A stretch of DNA of 5,371 nt from contig CAXMQQ010000003.1 of assembly GCA_964195545.1 (NCBI GenBank), positions 1 through 5,371 of the forward strand. Reading direction: 5' to 3'. The notes under the pieces were generated by a model. The model was not told the DNA's origin. It saw only the letters and a program-made list of their open reading frames with translations, and did no database searches. Shown here one piece after another: positions 1-5,291 of this stretch. Positions within the stretch are counted from its first letter, which is position 1. Every line of letters starts with the position of its first letter. Source of the DNA: JAHEEL01 sp964195545 (GTDB lineage Bacteria; Actinomycetota; Acidimicrobiia; Spongiisociales; UBA5794). The position numbers were made by a program, and so were the translations under genes.

Positions 1-1
1 A

Positions 2-376
2 CAAGAGAGGGAAGAGCGCCGAAAGGCAGAGGAGTCCGTTCCTCCAACGTCCTCCTCCTCCCCCTCACCGCCCTCCTCCTCCCCCTCAGGGGGAGGTGCC
101 GAGCGCAGCGAGACGGAGGGGGTCAAGGAACTCCAATCCGATCCGTCTGCTGCAGTTCCTGCCCCCCCGGCCGAAGGATCCTCTTCCTCCCCCTCAGGGG
201 GAGGTGGCAGCGCCGGAGGTGCTGACGGAGGGGGTCAAGCCTCGAGGGGAACACCACCGTCTGACCCCCCTCCCGGCCTAGCGGCCGGACTCCCCCCTGA
301 GGGGGGAGAAGAGAGAGCCGAGACCACGTCCTTCTGGCGCTACGTCGTTCGCGGTTGGAAGGGAAGACGCCGATGA
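2..376 (+). CDS. C-terminal part of an unidentified upstream gene with a Pro/Ser/Gly-rich tail (5' end outside the window)
   Basis: The frame starting at base 2 has no stop for 124 codons and ends at TGA 374-376. It contains no ATG, GTG or TTG, so if real it must enter from upstream. The visible peptide has three parts: a short charged stretch (QEREERRKAEE), about 90 residues of low-complexity Ser/Pro/Gly sequence encoded largely by palindromic repeats, and a basic aromatic end (TSFWRYVVRGWKGRRR). Two points favour coding: the stop overlaps the next start codon as ATGA, and the final segment looks like a normal protein terminus. A point against is that GC-rich DNA is often open by chance, and the other two + frames are also open for over 200 nt (stops at 220-222 and 279-281). 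Repeats of this kind are more usual between genes. I do not recognise the family. A sortase would fit the LPXTG neighbour, but nothing in the tail shows one. Confidence 0.5.
   Translation, partial: QEREERRKAEESVPPTSSSSPSPPSSSPSGGGAERSETEGVKELQSDPSAAVPAPPAEGSSSSPSGGGGSAGGADGGGQASRGTPPSDPPPGLAAGLPPEGGEERAETTSFWRYVVRGWKGRRR
51..88 (+). repeat. Tandem direct repeat, 17 nt at 21-nt spacing
   Basis: The 17-mer cctcctcctccccctca occurs at 51-67 and again at 72-88, separated by ccgc-type filler. The second copy runs directly into the first full palindromic unit, so the first looks like a duplicated or abortive left arm of that unit. Slippage in the CCT-rich tract is a simple explanation. Confidence 0.75.
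78..127 (+). repeat. Palindromic repeat unit, copy 1 (REP-like)
   Basis: The unit opens with the 19-nt perfect inverted repeat CCTCCCCCTCAGGGGGAGG (78-96; 8-bp stem, 3-nt loop). A variable middle follows (97-111), then a 16-nt block gacggagggggtcaag (112-127). Both end blocks recur identically in copy 2. The middle differs completely and forms no strong hairpin here, only a weak ccg/cgg pairing (99-101 with 114-116). Read in the open frame it encodes SSPSGGGAERSETEGVK. I cannot assign it to a named repeat family. The architecture is that of a dispersed palindromic element rather than a terminator, as no T tract follows. Confidence 0.8.
186..239 (+). repeat. Palindromic repeat unit, copy 2 (REP-like)
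   Basis: This copy has the same 19-nt palindrome as copy 1 (186-204) and the same terminal 16-nt block (224-239). The middle is 4 nt longer than in copy 1. That middle (cagcgccggaggtgctg, 207-223) can itself fold as a hairpin with one G-T wobble, closed by cagc/gctg. The 4-nt difference shifts the reading frame of the distal block, which gives ADGGGQ instead of TEGVK, yet the overall frame stays open. Confidence 0.8.
262..308 (-). repeat. Palindromic repeat unit, copy 3, inverted
   Basis: Read on the - strand this has the same order of parts as copies 1 and 2. It starts with a C-run/TCA/G-run palindrome (290-308, ctcccccc-tga-ggggggag, perfect 8-bp stem). Next is an inner hairpin (273-288, ccggcc-tagc-ggccgg, perfect 6-bp stem). 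It ends in a gagggggg-tca block (262-272 on the + strand). The C and G runs are one base longer than in the other copies, so it is a diverged copy in the opposite orientation. Confidence 0.7.
357..363 (+). promoter_or_regulatory. Ribosome binding site that fixes the start at ATG 373
   Basis: GGAAGGG lies 9 nt upstream of ATG 373. An alternative in-frame TTG at 355 would place this purine block inside the coding sequence and would add six polar residues before the signal peptide. ATG 373 is therefore preferred. Confidence 0.6.
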
Positions 377-816
377 GGCGCGTCGCCGTTCTTGTCACAA
401 TGCTCGTGACAGCACTGATTCTCGCCGTTCCCGCGTTCGCCCTCGAAGACGGAATCATCGAGACGTCCGCCTCCATTCCGAACAAAGACGCTACCCACGC
501 TGACTTCAATCGAGTCATCACGAACCTCACCGAGGATCTCATCGACGTCGCCGCGCGCGATCTGCGCATGCCCGAATATCCGATTCTCACGGTCACTTCC
601 ATGACCACCGGCACATTCGACGGCGGCATCTGGACGGTCGGGACGCTTGACGCAGGTCAGACGGCATCGATCACCTACACGGGCGATACTGCCGCCACAA
701 CAGCCTCTGACGTACTCCCCCAAACCGGGCAGCGAGACAACCTCGCCGCGTTCGCGTTCGCCGGTCTTGCCCTGATCGTTCTCGGAGTCTCCCTGCTCCG
801 GGTCGCGAGAGACTGA
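373..816 (+). CDS. Small LPXTG wall-anchored surface protein with a single DUF11-like domain
   Basis: The product is 147 aa and looks exported and sortase-anchored. Residues 1-23 form a classical signal peptide: basic MRR start, hydrophobic core, and AFA before a probable cleavage site. Residues about 39-104 match the DUF11 / conserved-repeat pattern as I know it: a VxNLT strand, a DVxxRDL turn, then GTFDGGIWTVGTLDAGQTASITYT. This is a small beta-sandwich common in bacterial surface proteins. LPQTG at 115-119 is the sorting motif, followed by a hydrophobic helix (about 124-142) and a short charged tail (R143, R146, D147). Sortase would cut between T118 and G119 and attach the protein to the cell wall. 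Most DUF11 proteins carry many repeats; this has one, so it may be a pilin-like or spacer subunit, which is inference. The start overlaps the upstream stop, suggesting coupled translation. A TTG start at 355 (153 aa) is less likely. No sortase gene is visible. Confidence 0.85.
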   Translation: MRRVAVLVTMLVTALILAVPAFALEDGIIETSASIPNKDATHADFNRVITNLTEDLIDVAARDLRMPEYPILTVTSMTTGTFDGGIWTVGTLDAGQTASITYTGDTAATTASDVLPQTGQRDNLAAFAFAGLALIVLGVSLLRVARD

Positions 817-823
817 TCGATTC

Positions 824-1723
824 GTGAACCGCTCGACCTGGGCCGTCCTCCTTGTTGCCGCCGTCGGATGGGGCACCGGCGGTATCGCAGTTCGTGCAGC
901 GTTCGGCGAAGGCATTGGCCCCTGGACGCTGGTCGCTCTCAGAGTTTCGATCGCCGCGCTTCTCGTGATCGCCGTCCTTGCCGTGAAGGGGCTGCGAGTC
1001 CCGGATCGCCTCACCATGAAAGTGGGGACCGTGATGGCGATCACGAATCTGCTGATCCCGTACGTTCTCTTCACGTTCGCCTACGACGAGGCGTCGGCCG
1101 GATTCGTCGGACTGTTCGCCGCCCTCATTCCCCTCGCCACCGCCATCTACGCCAACTTCATGCTCGACAACGAGCGACTCACCCGGGGAAAGCTCATCGG
1201 GCTGTTCATCGGGTTCAGCGGTGTGGCGGCGCTTCTGATCTCCGGGGACTCCGGCCTCGGGGCAGAAGGACGGCCGCTGTTCGCTGCGACTCTCGCTCTG
1301 ATTTCGGTGGTAGCGATCGGGTACGCCGGGGCATACGCAAAGCGCTACGCCGGGCGATACGACCCGATCGAGATCACCGGACTTCAGTTCACTCTCTCGG
1401 CGCTGGTGCTGATCCCGGCGATGCTGATTTTCGAAGGAATCCCCCGTTCACTCACGACTCCCGGCTGGGCACTCATCCTCTACATGGCGGTCGCCTCGAC
1501 GTTCCTGCCGTTCTACCTCTACTACCGCCTCCTCGAATCGATGCCTGCCACCACTGTGTCCCTGGTCGGCTATCTCGTGCCGCTCGTCTCGCTCATCGGC
1601 GGGGTCCTTCTGCTGGGAGAGAGCATCGAGACCGGCATCGTGATCGGAGGTGCGCTGATTCTGACCGGCATGGTGGTCACCGATCGTGCGGGCCGAACCC
1701 GAATCCCCGCGGTACCGGATTGA
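824..1723 (+). CDS. EamA/DMT-superfamily transporter (10 TM)
   Basis: The 299-aa product is an inner-membrane carrier of the drug/metabolite transporter superfamily, with two EamA repeats (about 7-139 and 154-286) and ten predicted helices. Visible hallmarks are the N-terminal helix with GWGTGGIAVRAA, the end of repeat 1 with LIPLATAI followed by LDNERLT, and the end of repeat 2 with LVPLVSLIGGVLLLGESIE. The Pro and the Glu after the ninth helix are typical of EamA proteins. Length is normal for the family. Members export amino acids, metabolites or toxic compounds; the substrate cannot be read from sequence. The start is GTG, 7 nt after the previous stop, with only a weak purine stretch (gagaga, 807-812) upstream. 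The N-terminus begins right at the first helix, as expected. The close spacing implies cotranscription with the LPXTG gene, but a functional link is unproven. Confidence 0.92.
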   Translation: MNRSTWAVLLVAAVGWGTGGIAVRAAFGEGIGPWTLVALRVSIAALLVIAVLAVKGLRVPDRLTMKVGTVMAITNLLIPYVLFTFAYDEASAGFVGLFAALIPLATAIYANFMLDNERLTRGKLIGLFIGFSGVAALLISGDSGLGAEGRPLFAATLALISVVAIGYAGAYAKRYAGRYDPIEITGLQFTLSALVLIPAMLIFEGIPRSLTTPGWALILYMAVASTFLPFYLYYRLLESMPATTVSLVGYLVPLVSLIGGVLLLGESIETGIVIGGALILTGMVVTDRAGRTRIPAVPD

Positions 1724-1765
1724 AGACTCCCGTCAGGCCCTCGGACCTGCGAGCATGGAATCTTC

Positions 1766-2674
1766 ATGGACAACACACCGATCCTCTCGGCTAGCAATCT
1801 CGGGCACGCCTATGGCTCCATCGTGGCGCTCCATGGTGTCGACTTCGACCTTCCGCCCGGCCGGATCGGGTTGGTCGGAGCCAACGGTGCGGGGAAGACG
1901 ACCCTCATCAAGATCCTGCTCGGCATCCTTCGTCCCACCACCGGATCTGTGACGGCGCTGGGATTCGATGCGACGAAGGACATGCTCGACGTTCGGTCCC
2001 GCATCGGATACATGCCGGAGAGCGACTGCCTGCCGCTCGACGTGACCGCATCGGAGTTCATCGTCTACGCGGCCGGTCTCGCCGGGCTTCCGAGGAATGC
2101 CGCCCGACAGAGATCCTCCGACGTTCTGACATTGGTCGGTCTCGAAGAAGAGCGGTTCCGTCCGCTGGGTGGCTTCTCGACCGGCATGAAGCAGAGAACG
2201 AAACTCGCCCAGGCCATCGTCCACGATCCGGAACTGGTCTTCCTCGACGAACCGACCGCCGGGCTTGACCCCGAAGGCCGGGAGGAGATGCTCGAACTGA
2301 TCTCGCGCCTCGGCGGGTTCGGGATCAACGTGCTCGTCTCTTCCCACGTTCTCGGTGACATCGAGCGCACCTGCGATCGGGTGCTGATGCTCGACGGCGG
2401 TCGGGTACTGCGATCGGGACCCCTGTCACACCTCGTGGACGCTGACGTCGTATCGGTCGATGTGCTCGGAGACGTCTCGGCCGTTGTCGAACACTTGACG
2501 GCGGCGGGCGCGACCGTCGAGACCACCGGCACGCGTCTGCTTGTGTCGTCCTCGGACGACGATCCCTTCCGACTCGTCAGAGATGCTCTCGTCTCAACGG
2601 GGAACGGCATGCGGTCCCTGGGTCCGAAAGCGACGACCCTCGAAGATGTGTTCTTGGAGGGGAGCGGAACATGA
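1766..2674 (+). CDS. ABC transporter ATP-binding protein 1 (ABC-2 exporter type)
   Basis: The 302-aa product is a cytoplasmic nucleotide-binding subunit that powers the adjacent permeases. Residues about 7-225 form the ATPase domain: aromatic A-loop Y16, Walker A GANGAGKTT (38-46), Q-loop region GYMPE with Glu85 in the Gln position, signature FSTGMKQ (137-143), Walker B VFLDEP (158-163) with catalytic Glu162, D-loop AGLD (165-168) and switch His194. All catalytic residues are intact. Residues about 230-302 form a small C-terminal accessory domain ending in TTLEDVFLE, as in many CcmA/NosF-type ATPases of ABC-2 systems. The start lies 42 nt after the EamA gene with a weak tgga Shine-Dalgarno; the ATG at 1755 is out of frame. 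Its last codons overlap the permease start (ATGA at 2671-2674). Substrate unknown. Confidence 0.93.
   Translation: MDNTPILSASNLGHAYGSIVALHGVDFDLPPGRIGLVGANGAGKTTLIKILLGILRPTTGSVTALGFDATKDMLDVRSRIGYMPESDCLPLDVTASEFIVYAAGLAGLPRNAARQRSSDVLTLVGLEEERFRPLGGFSTGMKQRTKLAQAIVHDPELVFLDEPTAGLDPEGREEMLELISRLGGFGINVLVSSHVLGDIERTCDRVLMLDGGRVLRSGPLSHLVDADVVSVDVLGDVSAVVEHLTAAGATVETTGTRLLVSSSDDDPFRLVRDALVSTGNGMRSLGPKATTLEDVFLEGSGT
2656..2660 (+). promoter_or_regulatory. Shine-Dalgarno of permease 1
   Basis: GGAGG, followed by a second purine block (ggagcgg), lies 10 nt before ATG 2671 inside the end of the ATPase 1 gene. It supports ATG 2671 and reinitiation at the ATGA overlap. Confidence 0.6.
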
Positions 2675-3564
2675 CCGAACGTGGCGTCGTCTTCGATCTC
2701 GGCTACACGCCTCACGAGGGAGAGCGCCGCGGACGGCGCGGCGCGATCGCCACCATGTACCGCGATGGTCTGTACCGCGTCTTCGGGATCCATCGACGGG
2801 CAAGGAAGAAGATCCTCCCGTGGCTCCTTGTCGTCTTCGCGGTCCTCCCTGCGGTGGCCTTCGTCGGGTTCGCTTTCCTCCTTTCGACATTCGCTCCCGA
2901 TGCTGAGTCCCCGTTCGGGAGCCATGCCGACTACTTCGGCCTCACCGGTGCAATCGTTCTCCTGTTCGTGGCACTCGCCGCCCCGGAGCTCCTGATTCCC
3001 GATCGTCGCGAAGGGGTGTTAGCGATCTACTCCTCCCGCCCGCTCACACCCGACAACTACGTGGGGGCACGCGCAGCCTCGCTCCTTACCGTGATCGCCG
3101 GTTTCACGCTCATCCCCCAGGCGCTCATGTACGTCGGGTTCGCGGCTCTGTCTTCGGACGGCTTCTTCAAGGCGCTCGGTGCGAACGCGTCGGAGATCCC
3201 GAGGATTTTGGCTGCCACCCTGGTGTTCGGCCTTGCGTATGCACCGTTGGCCCTTCTGGTTTCCACGATCGCCAATCGCAAGGCAGCCGCGACCGGCATC
3301 TATCTCGGCATCATGCTCATCGGTTCGGCACTCGCTGCAGCTTTGGTCGAGGCGACGAACCTACCGGGTCGTCGGTATGCAGCCCTCCTATCACTCGCCG
3401 AACACCCCGAGTATGTGACGAGCTGGATCTTCGGTGGAACCGGTTCCGGCGATCTCGTGGTGGCGAGCACCGGACTCGATCCCTGGGTCTCGCTGGTGGC
3501 GATGCTCGTCATCGCAGTCGGGTCGTCGTTGCTGGTGGCTTGGCGGTATCGGAGGATCATGTGA
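2671..3564 (+). CDS. ABC transporter permease 1 (ABC-2 type) with basic N-terminal extension
   Basis: The 297-aa product is a polytopic membrane protein and probable partner of ATPase 1, with which it overlaps by 4 nt. Residues 1-48 are a hydrophilic, strongly basic cytoplasmic segment (GYTPHEGERRGRRG, then a region rich in Arg and Lys). Six hydrophobic helices follow, at about 49-71, 89-108, 134-157, 176-199, 206-226 and 271-290. The loop after helix 2 (APELLIPDRREGVLAIY, then SSRPLTPDNYVGAR; 104-133) is the cytoplasmic element that ABC-2 permeases use near the ATPase, comparable to the ERxxGT..LLxxPLsR region of the family. The C-terminus is short and basic (WRYRRIM). The extension looks like that of a family I recall from actinobacterial genomes, but no specific substrate is known to me. 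The stop overlaps the next start (GTGA at 3561-3564). Confidence 0.85.
   Translation: MTERGVVFDLGYTPHEGERRGRRGAIATMYRDGLYRVFGIHRRARKKILPWLLVVFAVLPAVAFVGFAFLLSTFAPDAESPFGSHADYFGLTGAIVLLFVALAAPELLIPDRREGVLAIYSSRPLTPDNYVGARAASLLTVIAGFTLIPQALMYVGFAALSSDGFFKALGANASEIPRILAATLVFGLAYAPLALLVSTIANRKAAATGIYLGIMLIGSALAAALVEATNLPGRRYAALLSLAEHPEYVTSWIFGGTGSGDLVVASTGLDPWVSLVAMLVIAVGSSLLVAWRYRRIM
3551..3555 (+). promoter_or_regulatory. Shine-Dalgarno that decides the GTG start of ATPase 2
   Basis: GGAGG lies 5 nt before GTG 3561, within the last codons of permease 1. The competing in-frame TTG at 3540 has no purine block at suitable spacing. The GTGA overlap also matches the ATGA junctions elsewhere in this cassette. 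Confidence 0.6.
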
Positions 3565-4502
3565 CCTCGAACCCCGCCCTCGTCGAGTCGCCCACCATCG
3601 AGATCGATGACGTTTCGAAGTGGTTCGGCCAGAAGGTCGCCGTCTCGAACGTGACCTGTTCGTTCGGACCGGGTGTCACCGGATTGCTCGGCCCCAACGG
3701 AGCCGGCAAGACGACGATGCTCCGCATGCTCACCGGGCTGATCCGTCCGTCCCAGGGTGCGATCCGGGTCCTCGGGGTGTGGCCCAGGACGTCGCCATCG
3801 GTGTATGCCAACGTCGGCCTCGTTCCGGAAGAAGCCGCGGTGTACCCAACGATGACGGCCCGGGAGTACGTCCGTTATGCCGCGACTCTCTCCGGAGTCT
3901 CGGATACGGGTGCGGCGGCGAATCGCGCCATCGACACAGTCGACCTCGACGATGCAGCGGACAGGAAGCTCGCGGGCTTCTCGAAGGGCATGCGCCAGAG
4001 GGCGAAGGTCGCTGCGGCCCTTGTCGGTGATCCGCAGATTCTGCTGCTCGACGAGCCGTTGAACGGAACCGATCCGGTCCAGCGTCTCCACCTCATCGAT
4101 CTGTTCCGCCGCCTCGGAGATGAAGGCCGCACCCTTGTCGTTTCCTCCCACATCCTCGACGAGATCGAGCGCATGTCCGACCGTGTGATCGCCATCGTCG
4201 ACGGTCGTCTCGCAGCAGCCGGTGACGTCACGGCGATTCGCAGCGCAATGTCCGACATCCCCTACCGGGTCCGAATCGAGACCGATCGGAGTCGCGTACT
4301 TGCAGCGAAGCTGCTCGAGGAGTCGTTGGTGCACGGCGTATCGGTCGACGACGGCACGCTCCATGTCGAGACGGATGACCTGGCCGCTCTCGGCGGACGT
4401 GTACCGGCCGTGGCCCACGAAGTTGACGCCAGGATCACGATGTTCCAGCCTGAGGACGCTTCGCTCGAGAGCGTGTTCCGCTACCTGGTGAGGAAGCGAT
4501 GA
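3561..4502 (+). CDS. ABC transporter ATP-binding protein 2 (ABC-2 exporter type)
   Basis: From GTG 3561 the product is 313 aa (320 aa if TTG 3540 is used). It is a second cytoplasmic nucleotide-binding subunit, clearly diverged from ATPase 1. Numbering from GTG 3561, the motifs are: A-loop aromatic residue W21 or F22, Walker A GPNGAGKTT (44-52), Q-loop region GLVPEE with Glu90 in the Gln position, signature FSKGMRQ (140-146), Walker B ILLLDEP (160-166) with catalytic Glu165, D-loop variant NGTD (168-171) in place of AGLD, and switch His197. Residues about 230-313 form a C-terminal accessory region ending ASLESVFRYLVRKR. The protein looks fully competent for ATP hydrolysis. It overlaps permease 1 upstream and permease 2 downstream by 4 nt each. 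It may pair with permease 2 or form a heterodimer with ATPase 1; sequence alone does not decide. Confidence 0.92.
   Translation: MTSNPALVESPTIEIDDVSKWFGQKVAVSNVTCSFGPGVTGLLGPNGAGKTTMLRMLTGLIRPSQGAIRVLGVWPRTSPSVYANVGLVPEEAAVYPTMTAREYVRYAATLSGVSDTGAAANRAIDTVDLDDAADRKLAGFSKGMRQRAKVAAALVGDPQILLLDEPLNGTDPVQRLHLIDLFRRLGDEGRTLVVSSHILDEIERMSDRVIAIVDGRLAAAGDVTAIRSAMSDIPYRVRIETDRSRVLAAKLLEESLVHGVSVDDGTLHVETDDLAALGGRVPAVAHEVDARITMFQPEDASLESVFRYLVRKR
4490..4493 (+). promoter_or_regulatory. Shine-Dalgarno of permease 2
   Basis: GAGG, within gaggaag at 4490-4496, lies 5 nt before ATG 4499, inside the last codons of ATPase 2. It supports the ATG in the ATGA overlap as the true start. Confidence 0.5.
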
Positions 4503-5248
4503 GATCGCTACGAGCCATCACCGGTGCCACGGTTCGTCAAGTCCTCGGGCTCCGCCGGGCGATAATCTTCGGCCTCGCGGCCCTGGCTCCAGCGCTCGTG
4601 TTCCTCCTCACCGCCCAGGCGCTCGTCGACGAAGCGGCACTTGACCGGTTCCTCGGCATGGTCGTCGGTCTGTACTTCCCGCTCCTCGTCCCGATCGTTG
4701 CGCTGATCATCTCGGCGTCCGCTCTCGGCGACGAGAGACGCGACGGAACTCTGTCATTCCTGGTCCTTCGACCGATCCCTCGGTCGGTCATCTCAGGATC
4801 GAAGTTCCTTGGAGCCGTGCTCGTCGCCTCGGGTCTGAATGCGCTCGGCGGCGCAGCGATCGGGGTCGCATACGGCGTCGAGACGGGGTCGTGGGACGTG
4901 GTGGTCCCCCTCGTCGTAGGCGGGATCGTGGCGAGCATCGTCTACGCCTCGCTGTTCGTTCCACTCGGATTCTTCACGGATCGAGCGGTCCTCATCGGCC
5001 TCGCGTTCGTGTTCATCTTCGAGAACGGTGTCGTCAGCGCTCTGAGTGGGTTGTCATCTCTCTCGCCGTGGCGAGTCGGGATGTCGGCGTTCTCCGGTCT
5101 CGTTCCGGATTCCGTGGCGGCGAAGCTGACGGATATCGGGATCGCCAACCTGTCTGGCCTCGGATCCACGCTGTCGACAACCGTCATCATCACCGCACTC
5201 TCGATCGCGGCGACCACGCTCGTCCTGCGCAGGCGCGATCTTGCGTGA
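4499..5248 (+). CDS. ABC transporter permease 2 (ABC-2 type)
   Basis: The 249-aa product is a membrane subunit with a short amphipathic N-terminus (RSLRAITGATVRQVLGLRR) and six predicted helices at about 20-40, 53-77, 101-124, 133-157, 163-184 and 222-244. The cytoplasmic loop ALGDERRDGTLSFLVLRPIP (75-94) is the recognisable ABC-2 signature region (E-x-x-x-G-T-L with RP downstream), found in NosY-like and Na+/antibiotic exporter permeases. The C-terminus is the basic LRRRDLA. It is shorter than permease 1 and lacks the basic extension, so the two membrane subunits are not recent duplicates. ATG 4499 overlaps the ATPase 2 stop. It is the last gene of the translationally coupled four-gene cassette. 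Substrate unknown. Confidence 0.88.
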   Translation: MRSLRAITGATVRQVLGLRRAIIFGLAALAPALVFLLTAQALVDEAALDRFLGMVVGLYFPLLVPIVALIISASALGDERRDGTLSFLVLRPIPRSVISGSKFLGAVLVASGLNALGGAAIGVAYGVETGSWDVVVPLVVGGIVASIVYASLFVPLGFFTDRAVLIGLAFVFIFENGVVSALSGLSSLSPWRVGMSAFSGLVPDSVAAKLTDIGIANLSGLGSTLSTTVIITALSIAATTLVLRRRDLA

Positions 5249-5291
5249 GTAACCACATTCTGAGGCTCCGAGGCTCTACGCTCGCAGTGTC

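Noticed and set aside
96..281. GTG-started 61-codon frame within the repeat region
   Set aside because: It starts inside a repeat copy, has no Shine-Dalgarno, and is Arg/Pro-rich. The competing frame that ends in the ATGA overlap is better supported.
78..308. CRISPR array
   Set aside because: There are only three units, one of them inverted. The repeats are internally palindromic and GC-only, spacing is irregular, and no cas gene is visible.
290..308. Rho-independent terminator for the upstream gene
   Set aside because: The stem is strong but is followed by gaagagagag with no T tract. The same palindrome recurs twice, which fits a repeat element better.
340..1074. Long - strand open frame (244 codons) across the LPXTG and EamA genes
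   Set aside because: The peptide is rich in Arg/Gly/Thr with no domain pattern. It is antisense to two genes with clear signal peptide, sorting and membrane features. It is a high-GC shadow frame.
1734..1749. Hairpin (cagg...cctg) between the EamA and ATPase 1 genes as a terminator
   Set aside because: The stem has a mismatch and few pairs, and there is no T tract. The gap is only 42 nt, so readthrough is likely.
868..1794. + strand open frame of 308 codons overlapping the EamA gene
   Set aside because: It is an out-of-frame reading rich in Arg and His, with no plausible fold. The EamA frame shows ten helices and family motifs.
3300..4418. - strand open frame of 372 codons opposite permease 1 and ATPase 2
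   Set aside because: It is antisense to all the ATPase motifs of ATPase 2, with Arg/Asp/Gly-rich composition and no recognisable motif. It is a codon-bias shadow.
5262..5276. Direct repeat gaggctc (two copies, 8-nt period) before the last partial gene, as an operator
   Set aside because: Two 7-mers on one face with no symmetry could easily be chance, and no regulator is nearby.
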